NCBI GenBank assembly: GCA_900323505.1
Contig: OOIN01000006.1
Span: 1,444,000-1,507,999, forward strand
Direction: 5' to 3'
Source: Ustilago trichophora
Lineage: Eukaryota > Basidiomycota > Ustilaginomycetes > Ustilaginales > Ustilaginaceae
Length of the DNA stretch: 64,000 bases
The translations under genes and the position numbers were made by a program. Positions 33,782 through 44,341 of this stretch are shown here, in pieces. Under the pieces are notes generated by a model that saw nothing but the letters and a program-made list of their open reading frames with translations, searched no databases and was not told the origin of the DNA. The stretch's first letter is position 1; each line of letters begins with the position of its first letter.

Positions 33782-36700
33782 TCAGATGGCGTCGATACCT
33801 ACTTCCTTGAGCTTCTGGAACTCTTGGCGGAAGAGCTCAATGCGTCCCAGCGCATATCGCAAGTTGTCAAAAGTCTCGGCACATGCCGCCGAGGGAACGT
33901 TCTGAGCACTGATTTCGCTGAGTACCGTTTCTTCGACTGCCTGACCATCGGCCTCGGCCTTTGCTTTTGTGAGCACAGCTTCAAGCTCTTCCTTGGCAAA
34001 CACGATCCCCCATAAACCCCATACGGCATGCGTGGCCGGGCTCCACAGCTGCACTTCTCGCTCAAGACGGTCGATCTCCTTCTCAATGCTGGCGTCCAAC
34101 GAAGCCAGTGCCAGTGCCTGGGGAGATGCCGATCCGTCCAAGATCGGAGATATTGGTCCGAGGCAGTTCGCAGGAGTGCTGGGAGCGGACGAGTTGACAG
34201 CACGCAGCGAGCCAGACGGCGGTGCTTGCCACGACGACGCAGAGATTGACTCATTGCTACTCTTTTTACCCAGTGTCCTATCCGCCTTGGCTTGGGTTTC
34301 GGTCGAGGAAGCTGACATTGAGTTCCCTCTGATCGTCGAGGACATTGTGGAGCCAGTCGAGCTGCTTTGAGGCAGCGACGGTCGGTTGCGTTCACCGGAG
34401 GACTTTTCGAGCGCAGCCACTTGTGCAGCTCCTGTGCCAGGAGTCACCGGTGCGCTCGGCCTTTCTGCGGTGATAGGCCCCTTGATGGCTGTTTCCGATG
34501 AGACGTACTGAAGAGAGGCGACCGGTGGCGGCAACGAGATATCACCAGGAACATCTAGAGCGGCGGGCCCACCCTTGGACGCACGTCCACCCATGCGGAG
34601 TAGTCGGCCTTGCTCGACGTAGGCACGAAGCCACTTGCGACGTTGTTGGGCGTCCGGGTAGCTGCCGTGATGCGTCAACGACCACGATAGGGTAGGATGA
34701 TGGTAGTCGGCACGCCATTCTTGGAAGTGGTTGGCGATGTCGTAACCACGTGGATTGGGGCTGGCATACTCGAAGTCGATCACGACGATGCGGTGGTGTA
34801 GCGGAGGAGGTTTTTTGAAGTTGGCGCGGCTCCGACTCTTGGACCTGACGGAGGCTGGACTTTGCGAGTCAGCAAGAGAGGTGGTGCTGTCGCGTCTGCT
34901 GTCATGCGAGGGCAGACGGGGCATACCGGCGGGAATGGATGGAACTTCGACAGACGGAGACTTGGCATCCCGCATTCGCTGTTCGGGTTGCGCGATTAAA
35001 GCAGCAGAGGCAGCGTTGAGGTGCTTGATGGCGAGCAAGTTTCCGTACTGAGCGTCATTGTGGGCAAAGACACGTCGCGAGGGACCCTCGCGTCGCTCCC
35101 ACTTTCTGACAAAGCGCTTGAACTCTTCCACCTCGCGGTAGAGCAACACTAGGTCGATAGCACGGATGGCTCTGAGCGTGTTGCGCAGGTTGCCAGGTGT
35201 GGGACCGATGTTGGCTGTTGAGAGCGCGTTGGGATTGGCTTGGAGCTCCTGGCGAATGGAAGGATGACCAGAGAAGCACATTGCGATGGCTTTGGCACCG
35301 CTTTCGGTCTTTGCAAAGCCGTCTACTAGCTCGACCACTTTGGCAGCCTCGCGCGACCATCGCTTGAGTCTGCGCCACACGCCGGGATAAGGACCACGCG
35401 AGGACTTTTGCTTTTGAGACGCTCGTCCTTGAGGAGCCAGGGCGAGCGGACTCATGGGGCCATTCGTGACCGGAGGGAAGTATGAGTTGGGCGTATCAGT
35501 GGCTGAGGAGGAGGAAAGAGTTGGGCTGGTGAAGCCTGTCGAGGAGGGACTATCGCCAAAGAAGCTGGACTGCGAATTGTAGCTGGTGGCCAGCGAATCG
35601 AGTGAAACGGTAGAGCTGTTGCGATGCGCGAATGCGTAGCCTCCGTGAATGTCCATGGTGCCAGCTGGAGAGGGTTCGTTGGGACCCATGGGTGCTGGGC
35701 TTGCACGCATGATACCGCGACTGTCGAGGCCATAGATATGCGGCGAAGCGACATCCTTGTCTATTTGGTTCGCCGCATATCGTTGTCGGGTCTTGCGTCG
35801 AGGACGATGCGAGCTGGCCATGATGTGGTTCTCGATTCCTCTTCCGAACCCTTTTTCGCTCGGACCGCGCAAGTTGCCTTGTTCGAGGACTGTGCGCATG
35901 ACCTCGAGCGGCACGGAATGTAGTTCGTTCATACGACGTGCGACCCAGTGAGCACGACCCTCGCGGCCCTTGACAACAAGGCTGCCGCCTGGAAGCATGT
36001 AAGCCTCTCGGTCGCCAAAATCTCTCATACCTTCCTTCTTGATAGGATCACAGTCGTAGAATTCTTCGACGCGGCCGTTTGCAAAAGTACCAAGAATGTG
36101 CGGACCAATCTCGTAGAGGCTCGACAGGGTATGCAAGATGAGAAGCTCGGCACGTCGGGAGAGGAGGGCCTCTGAGCTGGCGCCATAGACGCGAAGGAGA
36201 ACCGTTGGCGGAGGAGGCAAGTTGGCGCGAGACGACTCGGGGAGCTGATAGCTAGCAAAGAAGACGGCGTTGGTGAAGGCGCCGCTGATGCGCTTGAGTT
36301 TGAGCTGATCCGGATGAAGCGGCCAGAGGGAAGCATCAACGGTCTCTTGGGTCCAACCAGCGAGTCTCAGCTGTTCGGAAAAGAGCTGGAGCACTTTTGC
36401 TCGGAAGTGCGGGGTGTCTGCCTGACGAGCATCGAGACGCCAGCCTCTTGCGGCTGGGATGCCATCTGCGTGCATGTCTTCTTCGTCGACATCAAGTGCA
36501 TCGAAACCGTCTGTCTCGGCTTCACGATCGATCCGCTCTTCCTCCGAGTCTGGTGGCGAATGGTGCTGTGTTGTGCCAAATGAAGCATCTTTGTCGGTGG
36601 AAGTGTGATGAGTTGAGGACATGGTCGAGTCTTGAAACGCCTGCCTGGGCGACTGGCTGCGGTATAGAGACGAAAAGGGCGAGAGGCCAGCACCGGTGGG

Positions 36701-37099
36701 AGAGGACGAGGAGGTGCGATTTGCCTCCATGAAACGAAGAGACGCCGAGGATTGAGAAGCTACAGGCGTTGCTGCGCCACTGGGCAAGCCAGACTGATGA
36801 GGATCGACGTCGGAGTAGGTGAGACCACGAGCCAGAGCGTATTGATCTCGAAAGGATGTGTGGGCATCTTGATTGAGACGATATTGTGGTTCTTCGATGG
36901 CTTCAAGCGAGAGAGCATTCAGATCTGGATCCTGGTCGGAGAATTCTTCGGCGCTAGAGGTGGACGAGTACGAGTAGGCCGAAAGTGCAGGGGAAGGGGA
37001 TGGCGAGGGAGACATGAATGGGTCCAGTACCGGCGACGTGAGTTCGTTGTCTTGTGATCGGAGCCGTTCCGCACCGTGGCGGTAGTCGTGCTGCTGCAT
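33782..37099 (-). CDS. Choline/ethanolamine kinase, greatly enlarged
   Basis: Single exon, 1105 residues, ATG at 37099. The kinase begins near residue 265 (LKRISGAFTNAVFFAS, VLLRVYG). The catalytic loop HNDAQYGNLL lies at about 680-689 and the metal-binding DFEYASPNPRGYDIANHF at about 775; together they define the choline kinase family (Brenner motif H-x-D-x4-N). The enzyme makes phosphocholine from choline and ATP, the first step of the CDP-choline route to phosphatidylcholine. Typical fungal enzymes have about 450-600 residues. The extra length consists of a Ser-rich N-terminal region, an insertion before the catalytic loop (about 430-590), a Ser/Arg-rich insertion between the two catalytic motifs (about 690-770), and a long Ser-rich segment after them. 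These insertions look disordered and phosphorylatable. Choline versus ethanolamine preference cannot be decided. Confidence 0.88.
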   Translation of the reverse strand: MQQHDYRHGAERLRSQDNELTSPVLDPFMSPSPSPSPALSAYSYSSTSSAEEFSDQDPDLNALSLEAIEEPQYRLNQDAHTSFRDQYALARGLTYSDVDPHQSGLPSGAATPVASQSSASLRFMEANRTSSSSPTGAGLSPFSSLYRSQSPRQAFQDSTMSSTHHTSTDKDASFGTTQHHSPPDSEEERIDREAETDGFDALDVDEEDMHADGIPAARGWRLDARQADTPHFRAKVLQLFSEQLRLAGWTQETVDASLWPLHPDQLKLKRISGAFTNAVFFASYQLPESSRANLPPPPTVLLRVYGASSEALLSRRAELLILHTLSSLYEIGPHILGTFANGRVEEFYDCDPIKKEGMRDFGDREAYMLPGGSLVVKGREGRAHWVARRMNELHSVPLEVMRTVLEQGNLRGPSEKGFGRGIENHIMASSHRPRRKTRQRYAANQIDKDVASPHIYGLDSRGIMRASPAPMGPNEPSPAGTMDIHGGYAFAHRNSSTVSLDSLATSYNSQSSFFGDSPSSTGFTSPTLSSSSATDTPNSYFPPVTNGPMSPLALAPQGRASQKQKSSRGPYPGVWRRLKRWSREAAKVVELVDGFAKTESGAKAIAMCFSGHPSIRQELQANPNALSTANIGPTPGNLRNTLRAIRAIDLVLLYREVEEFKRFVRKWERREGPSRRVFAHNDAQYGNLLAIKHLNAASAALIAQPEQRMRDAKSPSVEVPSIPAGMPRLPSHDSRRDSTTSLADSQSPASVRSKSRSRANFKKPPPLHHRIVVIDFEYASPNPRGYDIANHFQEWRADYHHPTLSWSLTHHGSYPDAQQRRKWLRAYVEQGRLLRMGGRASKGGPAALDVPGDISLPPPVASLQYVSSETAIKGPITAERPSAPVTPGTGAAQVAALEKSSGERNRPSLPQSSSTGSTMSSTIRGNSMSASSTETQAKADRTLGKKSSNESISASSWQAPPSGSLRAVNSSAPSTPANCLGPISPILDGSASPQALALASLDASIEKEIDRLEREVQLWSPATHAVWGLWGIVFAKEELEAVLTKAKAEADGQAVEETVLSEISAQNVPSAACAETFDNLRYALGRIELFRQEFQKLKEVGIDAI

Positions 37100-38862
37100 G
37101 ACGACCCGATGTCAGAAGTGGTCGGTAGAGCCGAGCGTCGCCTGACCTGTTCGTTCGGACCGGCGACAAGATTGGAATCGCCGACTTGATGAGGCTGTGA
37201 TCGAATCGTTCAGATTGCGCTGACCATGCTGAGTGATAGTGTACTGATGTGACTACGCGATCCAATGCATCGAACAGCGTTGCCGGACAAGCTGCGAGGG
37301 TTGAACTCTTCGAGAAGCGGTCCAACAAGATTACTCCAACCAGGATCCAACTGCCCGAGGCTGAGTCAAGGTTAGCAAGTCTTGAGCAAAACGACTCTGT
37401 TCGAGCTCGTTGTTGAGAAGAAAATGCTAAGCTTGTTATGGTGACCTCGAGGGATAGGACAAGAGTGGTTCAAAGCGAAAGGTCAAGCAAAAGAGTAGGG
37501 AAGGAAAGCGTGTGCGCAGAGTATGAGTGTAAATGCGAGTGTGATCTGGAATCAATAAAATCGCGCTCCCATCCGACGCACAACTCCCAACTCGACCACT
37601 CGTCGTCTCTCCATATATCATCACAGACGTGTGGGTCGAGCTGGCTGGTTGTGAAAAAGCTCTCATACATCCGTCGCTCTTGCCAAGCCCCAAAAGTCAG
37701 ATTTCTCGGAATTCGCTATTTTTGCGTCTCTCTCTGAGGTGTGCCTCTCTTACCTCTCTGGACTTCGCTCTGACGCGTTTGCTTTTCAGAGGTGAAGGAC
37801 CCTGCGTGTTGCCTTTGCGGCCGAAAAGCCTTTTTGTTGCTTTGATCAACCTAACAACCTGGACTCTGAACCCTGGCTCGTGGCTCGTGGCTCGTGCTCC
37901 TTCTTTTTTAAACGCGATCTTTCCTGTTGAGAATCTTCGACATGCCAAGCTGTCGTCCAGTCTTGGTATTTGACAACATCCACTCTGTAGTACTGTATGA
38001 CTACAGCAAAAATTGGGTTCGGCTGCAGCAAGCTCACAGACTCTTGTATGCTTTGGTCTGTTGCCGACTTAGCGCGAGAACCAGCTTGCATTTGATTACT
38101 GCCGTCCTTTGCCGGTTGTGGTTGCGTCGTTGCATGACCTCTCGTGTTGTGTTGCTTTTCGGGCTTTTGGGTTGAAAAATTGGAAAATAGGTGCGTGCGG
38201 CAAAGCACGACACACAAACAGCACACTGCACGGATGGATGAAAGGAGAGAAAGTGTGAGTCGCAGTCACTTATTCCGTGGTTGCGTGCATTTGGCAACGA
38301 AACTGGGCCTTTACGCCACCGAGCGACGGCATCTACAGTACAGAAACAAGACTCGGCTGGGTCGAGTCCAGACACCCAAAGCAGAAAAGAAAAAGGAAAA
38401 TTGAGGGATCATCATGTTCGTCGCGTTGATGGTTTGCTTCGATCGGCTATCTGCTTCTCCTTTCTCCGCTATTTGTTCAACTTCTTTCATTCTATCATCA
38501 CCATCCACATCACCCTCCTATCCTACTGGGTTCAGCATCGCATCACATCGCATCGCGTTTGCTTGAGCGTCCGCCTCGTTTCGTCCCGGCTACCATCTCG
38601 CCCGCAAGACCGCAAATTGCCGACCTCTAACCGGGAAGCTGCTTCATCAACGCTAGCAGTCCTTTCAGCTCGTGTCCGTTCATCTCTTGATTCGATCCTT
38701 GTCAACCTTGATGGTTCTGACATCGCACTGAAAAAACCGGATACCCCGAACTCGCATTCGCATTCACTACTCTCACTCGCCTTTTGCAACATCTCCTGAC
38801 GAGCTGATCGGCTCGCTCCGATACCCCGGCTTTCTGCTGCCGCTCAAGCAGCAACGGCAGCC
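37100..38862. promoter_or_regulatory. 1.76-kb divergent promoter region
   Basis: Separates the divergent choline kinase and Hir1 genes. No gene recognised. It contains three tandem copies of the heptamer GGCTCGT at 37875-37895 and two TACTGTA/TACAGTA heptamers (37991-37997, 38334-38340). The last 300 nt before 38863 are pyrimidine-rich and probably the Hir1 leader. Confidence 0.45.
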
Positions 38863-41800
38863 ATGTCGATCATCCTCCCTGATTGGGTCACTCACCACAA
38901 CGAAGAAAAAAAGGCAAAGTCGACCATATTCAGCGTTGCCGTTCATCCCGACTCTAGCCGCCTAGCCACGGCTGGTCTCGACACCAAGATCCGCATCTGG
39001 TCTACCGCCGCTATCCTCAACGAAACGCATGAGAAAGATAGCAACGCTCATCGACTCCTATCCACACTTTCAAGACACACAGGCAGTGTCCTTGTGGTAA
39101 GATGGGCCAACTCAGGCCGCTTCCTCGCCTCTGGTTCCGATGACACAGTGGCTCTCATCTGGGATCTCGACCCAAGCGGCATGGGCGGAGGCAGTTTCGG
39201 ATCCAGCGAAGTCAACATCGAGAGCTGGAGGCCATATCGCCGTCTAGCAGGGCACGAATCCGATGTCGTAGACTTGGCATGGGCCGAAGATGACGAATTC
39301 ATCGCCACCGTTGGCCTTGATTCCAAAGTCTTTATCTGGTCCGGTGCCACGTTTGAGCGACTACGCACCATCGACGGTCACCAGGGTTTCGTCAAAGGTG
39401 TGGTTTTCGACCCACTCGGCCAGTATCTTGCCACGGCCTCCGATGACAAGACGGTCAAAGTGTGGCGCACATCCGACTGGGGCCTCGAGCAGTCCATCAC
39501 GGATCCTTTCCTCACCAGTCCCTCGACAGCCTTTTTCCGCCGTCCAAGTTGGTCCCCCGATGGCAGCTTGCTCCTCTGCGCCAATGCCATGAGCGGTCCC
39601 GTCTTTGTTGCCAGCGTCTCCAAGAGAAACGTCTGGGTCGGCGACATCTTCTTTGTCGGTCACGAAAACGCCGTCGTGGTCACCGCCTTCAGCCCCAAGA
39701 TCTTTGTTGGTTTTGACGGCGGCACACATTCCTGCGTAGTCGCCCTTGGCTCTCTCGACCAGTCAGTCTCTATTTGGGTGACTGGTCTCGAATCGCCGGT
39801 GCTCGTGGCTAGGGATGTGTTTGAACGTCAAGTCATGGATCTCTCATGGTCAGCCGATGGCTACACCCTCTACGGCTGCTCTTCGGACGGAACGGTTGCT
39901 GTCTTTCAATTGTGCCCTGAACTTATCTCGGACGCTTTGAGCGCCGACCGACTCGAGCAATCGAGAGCCAAGCATGGTGTCAAGCGCATCCGAAATGCCC
40001 TCGCAAATTCCAACGCTGCTTTGACCGTCGGCACCTCCGATCGTCCCAACGTGCTTCAGCCACGCAAGGCTGGCCAACCGCAGGCAGCACGACTGTCAGT
40101 AGCGCCTGTGCCTGTCGCCGGCAGCGTGGCTCCTGTCCGTCCCGCGGCCACCAAGACCCAACGTCTTCAGCAGACCATCACCATAACCAAGGACGGCAAG
40201 CGTCGCATTCGACCTACACTCATCGGCGACGATCTCGATCCTGCACCAGCACCCGCTGCGCATTACGCTCCCGAGCCAGCAACAACAACATCACCTTCAC
40301 ACGGTTCGATGCCGACCATCCAGCACCATCAGCTTCCAGCCATGCGTGAGGCTGTCGGAGGAACCACCACGGACGGCTTTGGGGCTGGACCAAGTGTCAA
40401 TGGCATCCACGCAAATACGGCCAACGGAAGCTTCCACAGTGCTGCTGCGACTGCCCCCACCTCGATGCCTGCAGTGGCTGTGCCGGCGGGGGCTGCTGCA
40501 TCGATGATGCCCTACGTACCAGTGGGTCTACCCTTTGGCATCATGCCTGAAGGTGCCAGTCCCGAGGACATGATGCAATTCTGGACCGAGTTCCAACAAC
40601 GCTTCATGCGAGGTAAGAAGCGCAAAGTCGAAGAAGTTGAGACCGACTCGGAGGATATCGAGCCCATCGGCAAGCTGCAGAAGGGAAGAACAAGGGCAGA
40701 CATTGGTCGAACGCTGGGAGGCGAGACTCCTCGTGACCCACCAGGTCCGAAGAAGGTCCTCAGGGAGGCATTGGCAGGAGCAAGCGGCATCGTCGAGAAT
40801 GGAGTGCGTAAAGGCGTTCATCTCGTCGTGCCCGAGACGTCGAGCATCTATCGTCGTGATGAAGACGGTGTTTCGATCGAAATCCGCAACTTTGACGAGT
40901 CGAGGCCGACCGAGATTGCAAGGCTGGACCCGTCTGACAAGGATCGCGTGCTCTGGATCGACTTTAGCCCGACGGCTGCCGCACTCGCCACGACTTCGTC
41001 CTTCTTTTCTGCAGTGGCACTGGAAGATTCCACCGTGCTCATCTATTCGGCAAGAGGTCGAAGGCTTGGCAACTTACTCCTCGACTCGGCGTGCTACCGA
41101 TTGGAGAGCAACGGTGTCGTCTTGATGGCCGTCACTGTCTCGGGGCTCATGTACCGATGGAACATTCGCACAGATCGTGAGATCCACCGACCAGTCTCGG
41201 TACTCAATCTGTTGGGTGACCCTGAGAACCTCTTCTCCATGACAGTCCACGCCAATGGCGCACCTATCGTCATCCTCCACACCGAAAAGGCCTACACGTT
41301 CGATGACAACAAGCTCGGCTGGGTCTGCATCAGCGATGGGTGGTGGGCGGAGCACTCGGAAGCATGGGACGGACGCACACGTAGTCGCGGAAGCGAAGCT
41401 TCGATTCGTGACCCTGTGCGCGCGATCGAAGCCGAGATCAACACGATGTACGTCCGCCGCGTGCATGGCGATAACCAGGTGGGCGCACAGGACGAGTCGG
41501 ACGACGATGAAACGCCACCGGTCGAGATGAGCGTACCGGAAGACAAAAAGTCGGACTTTGTCATCGCCGTGACACTGCGTCACCTGGAAGCGAGGATGCT
41601 GGCTGCTACCATCCTCGATAGTGCCAACGAGTACAAAAACTACTTGATGGCCTATGCCAAGCGCATTGCGGAGGAGGGCATCAAAAATCAGGCGGAAGAC
41701 CTGATCAAGTCGTTGATTGGTCCGATCTACTACAAGCCAGAGAAGGAGCAAGAGCAAGCGTGGGAGCCAATGATTCTAGGGTTCGAGAAAAGGCACTTGT

Positions 41801-41892
41801 GCGGCCAAGTGCTGCAAATTCTTGCGAGACCACGCAACCTCACGTCGTTGGTGCAGCCCTACCAAGAGATTTTGGCCAATATGAAGGCTTGA
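38863..41892 (+). CDS. HIR1: Histone chaperone HIR1/HIRA homologue
   Basis: Single exon, 1009 residues. The N-terminal third is a WD40 propeller (about 1-370), with repeats ending in IRIW, ALIWD, VFIW, VKVW and SIWV, preceded by the family-specific start IILPDWVTH. Residues about 433-460 (QTITITKDGKRRIRPTLIG) match the HIRA B-domain that binds Asf1. A basic GKKRKVEE cluster near 583 is a likely nuclear signal. The C-terminal half carries the Hira domain, with a helical end (LEARMLAATILDSANEYKN). HIR complexes deposit H3-H4 outside replication and repress histone genes in yeast. Length is usual for a fused Hir1-type protein. The ATG at 38863 fits the start of known HIR proteins. Confidence 0.94.
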   Translation: MSIILPDWVTHHNEEKKAKSTIFSVAVHPDSSRLATAGLDTKIRIWSTAAILNETHEKDSNAHRLLSTLSRHTGSVLVVRWANSGRFLASGSDDTVALIWDLDPSGMGGGSFGSSEVNIESWRPYRRLAGHESDVVDLAWAEDDEFIATVGLDSKVFIWSGATFERLRTIDGHQGFVKGVVFDPLGQYLATASDDKTVKVWRTSDWGLEQSITDPFLTSPSTAFFRRPSWSPDGSLLLCANAMSGPVFVASVSKRNVWVGDIFFVGHENAVVVTAFSPKIFVGFDGGTHSCVVALGSLDQSVSIWVTGLESPVLVARDVFERQVMDLSWSADGYTLYGCSSDGTVAVFQLCPELISDALSADRLEQSRAKHGVKRIRNALANSNAALTVGTSDRPNVLQPRKAGQPQAARLSVAPVPVAGSVAPVRPAATKTQRLQQTITITKDGKRRIRPTLIGDDLDPAPAPAAHYAPEPATTTSPSHGSMPTIQHHQLPAMREAVGGTTTDGFGAGPSVNGIHANTANGSFHSAAATAPTSMPAVAVPAGAAASMMPYVPVGLPFGIMPEGASPEDMMQFWTEFQQRFMRGKKRKVEEVETDSEDIEPIGKLQKGRTRADIGRTLGGETPRDPPGPKKVLREALAGASGIVENGVRKGVHLVVPETSSIYRRDEDGVSIEIRNFDESRPTEIARLDPSDKDRVLWIDFSPTAAALATTSSFFSAVALEDSTVLIYSARGRRLGNLLLDSACYRLESNGVVLMAVTVSGLMYRWNIRTDREIHRPVSVLNLLGDPENLFSMTVHANGAPIVILHTEKAYTFDDNKLGWVCISDGWWAEHSEAWDGRTRSRGSEASIRDPVRAIEAEINTMYVRRVHGDNQVGAQDESDDDETPPVEMSVPEDKKSDFVIAVTLRHLEARMLAATILDSANEYKNYLMAYAKRIAEEGIKNQAEDLIKSLIGPIYYKPEKEQEQAWEPMILGFEKRHLCGQVLQILARPRNLTSLVQPYQEILANMKA

Positions 41893-42029
41893 CAGCAACG
41901 GCGCCTACACAAAAACCGCTTGCCATGGCTGCCACTGCTTGATCAATCACACACACTCTACAGCCGACATTGTATTTGTATCGCCATTTTCGATGCGGGC
42001 GAGAATAGAGACTGTTCTGCCCTCTCTTG

Positions 42030-42059
42030 TACTGTACTGTACTGTACTGTACTGTACTG
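42030..42059. repeat. (TACTG)6 pentanucleotide microsatellite
   Basis: Six tandem TACTG units about 140 nt after the HIR1 stop and 300 nt before the aspartate-semialdehyde dehydrogenase start. The unit contains the TACTGTA heptamer that recurs in other intergenic regions of this window. Confidence 0.9.
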
Positions 42060-42363
42060 TTCTGCACAGTGGCATGCTTTGTGAGTTTGATCCCATCGCC
42101 TTCTATTTGCAAGAAAAATTATCCGGAGATGTTACATCTGCAACTGTTTGAGAGAGGTGACAAATTGGGGACCAAAAGTGACTCGACGCACGGATTGGAA
42201 GATTGTGGGAGCAAGGTGCATGCGGTGAGGGAACTGTGGTATTTTATGGCGGAATTATGCACGAGACCGCTCTCCACTCTGATCTTCCTTCTCAACACCA
42301 TCATCACCCTTCATAACTTCGATTGCAGACGCACACACGCGTATCTCGCAATAACAATTCGTA

Positions 42364-43464
42364 ATGTCTTCATCTTCGCAAAAGCTCAAGGTTGGCTTGC
42401 TCGGCGCCACCGGTACCGTTGGTCAGCGATTCATCCTCCAGCTGGCCGACCACCCACGATTCGAACTTGCTGCTTTGGGTGCATCGTCTTCGTCGGCGGG
42501 CAAGAAGTATGCCAAAGCAGTAGAGGGAAGATGGAAGCAGATCCGCCGAGTTCCCAGCAATGTTGCGGATATGCAGGTCTTTGAGTGCAAGCCCGAGCAC
42601 TTTGCAGAGTGTCAGGTTGTCTTCTCGGGCCTCGACTCTGGACCGGCCGGCCCTGTAGAGGATGCTTTCCGTAAGGCCGAGCTGAGGGTGTTTTCGAACG
42701 CCAAAAACTACCGCACTGATCCACTCTGCCCATTGGTGGTGCCGCTGGTGAACCCGGAACACATGGAGATCTTGCCTTACCAGAAGCAGCAAGTGGGCAC
42801 CAAGACGGGATTCATCGTCACCAACGCCAACTGTTCGACCACTGGTATCGTCGTCCCGCTCAAAGCGCTCGAAGAAAGATTCGGACCGTTGGACAAGATC
42901 CTGGTCAATACGATGCAGGCTATCTCGGGTGCAGGCTACCCCGGTGTGTCGTCGCTCGACATCTTGGACAACGTTGTTCCTTTCATCAGCGGCGAAGAGG
43001 AGAAGATCGAGTGGGAGACGGCCAAGATCCTTGGCGGCATCAAGTCGGACAAGACGGCCTTCGACTACCACGAGCGGGATCCGCTCAAGGTCTCGGCGCA
43101 CTGCAATCGTGTTCCCGTCATCGACGGTCACATGGAATGCGTTTCCGTCTCATTCAAGAACCGACCCGCTCCCTCGGTAGAAGAGGTCAAAAAGTGCTTT
43201 GAGGAGTTCACTACAGAAGCGCAGAAGATTGGCGTCCACTCGGCTCCTGCACAGGCCATTACATTGCACCAGGAACAGGACCGTCCACAGCCCCGTCTTG
43301 ACCGTGACTGGCAGAATGGTGCCGGTGTCAATGTCGGCAGGGTGCGAGAGTGTCCTGTATTTGACATTAAATTTGTCGTCCTCTCGAACAATGTCATGAT
43401 TGGCGCTGCTACGAGTTCCGTGATGAACGCAGAGATTGCTCTTGCCAAGGGTTATCTCTCTTGA
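42364..43464 (+). CDS. HOM2: Aspartate-semialdehyde dehydrogenase
   Basis: Single exon, 366 residues, typical of the fungal enzyme. The NADP-binding Rossmann motif is GLLGATGTVGQRF at 11-23. The catalytic cysteine is Cys157 in NANCSTT, and the general base is probably His256 in VIDGHMECV; Arg249 (HCNRVPV) is the expected substrate ligand. The enzyme reduces aspartyl phosphate to aspartate semialdehyde in the pathway to threonine, methionine and isoleucine. The pathway is absent from animals. The gene is downstream of HIR1 in the same orientation, with its own promoter space of about 470 nt. Confidence 0.96.
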   Translation: MSSSSQKLKVGLLGATGTVGQRFILQLADHPRFELAALGASSSSAGKKYAKAVEGRWKQIRRVPSNVADMQVFECKPEHFAECQVVFSGLDSGPAGPVEDAFRKAELRVFSNAKNYRTDPLCPLVVPLVNPEHMEILPYQKQQVGTKTGFIVTNANCSTTGIVVPLKALEERFGPLDKILVNTMQAISGAGYPGVSSLDILDNVVPFISGEEEKIEWETAKILGGIKSDKTAFDYHERDPLKVSAHCNRVPVIDGHMECVSVSFKNRPAPSVEEVKKCFEEFTTEAQKIGVHSAPAQAITLHQEQDRPQPRLDRDWQNGAGVNVGRVRECPVFDIKFVVLSNNVMIGAATSSVMNAEIALAKGYLS

Positions 43465-43758
43465 TGTCGATATAGCATTTGTCTTCTGTTTTGCGAAAAA
43501 AAAAAAAGGGGTCTTTACAGTCAGTTGATACTCGCTTCTGTGTCTGTGCAAGTGAGTCTGAGCTAGTAAAGCTACAAGAATGTCGGGATGACTCGAGCTC
43601 TGCCTTGCTTTTAGAAAGTTTGCAGCGATCCACGTTTTTGTTATGCCATGGTGTTGCAGCGCCGGTGCTCGCGCTTGACAGGCTGCACAGCTCCAACAGC
43701 ATAGAAGATAAAATAAAAGAGAAGAGGAACCCAAAAAAATAAAAAAGGAAAAGATAAC

Positions 43759-43766
43759 AAAAAAAA
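43759..43766 (-). terminator. Pol III terminator of the tRNA
   Basis: A run of eight A on the plus strand, i.e. eight T on the tRNA strand, starts two nucleotides after the tRNA 3' end. This is a standard RNA polymerase III oligo-T stop. Confidence 0.85.
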
Positions 43767-43767
43767 G

Positions 43768-43880
43768 TAGCTTCTGTCGGTTTCGATCCGACGACCTTTG
43801 GGTTACACCACCTTGCGGTGGAAAGGTAAATTTCATATCGAGGTATGAGCCCAACGCGCTACCTACTGCGCTAAGAAGCT
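43768..43880 (-). tRNA. Initiator tRNA-Met (CAT) with a 40-nt intron
   Basis: The minus strand folds into a complete cloverleaf once a 40-nt intron after position 37 is removed. The mature part is 73 nt without CCA, with a perfect 7-bp acceptor stem (AGCTTCT with AGAAGCT). Anticodon loop CTCATAA on a TTGGG/CCCAA stem gives CAT. Initiator marks, not elongator ones: A1-T72 at the acceptor end, three consecutive G-C pairs at the base of the anticodon loop (GGG/CCC), and a T-loop of ATCGAAA with A54 and A60 in place of the usual T54. The intron contains a stable stem CCACC-GCAA-GGTGG capped by a GNRA tetraloop. Intron boundaries have a one-base ambiguity. It lies between the ASADH and Dgk1 genes. 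Confidence 0.93.
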
Positions 43881-44341
43881 CCTTGATGAAAAGCTCAGCT
43901 AGTATTGCGTACATCACCATATTGTCATTATCTTGCTCTGGCGCGTTGTTTCGAAAGATTCGCGTCATGCACAGCCAGGATCGTAGTCAACCGAAACTGA
44001 TCAGAAGTGCGTGTGTGTGATTTACGTGCAATACTTTCAGTATAGATAGAGTACAGTACAGCAGGCTCTGATAGGTTAGCCATCATCTTGGACTCAGCAG
44101 CATCCATGCACCTTTGCATTTCACCTTCATCTGCGCATCGTTTCCTCGTCCTTCCGGTAGTCAATAAAAAACGCACAAGACGCTCTCCATACGGAAAACT
44201 TCTACCCGGATCCCTACATCGCCGACCGGCCAAAGATCCGATCCGAATTGCACCCTTCCACGATTGTTCGTGCATCCTCGTGCAGCCATCAAACTTTTCA
44301 ATCTGCAGCGGTAAGCCAGTCGTCAAAGGGAAAGAAAAATA

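Noticed and set aside
43768..43880. Elongator tRNA-Met
   Set aside because: A1-T72, A54/A60 and the GGG/CCC anticodon stem end are initiator features.
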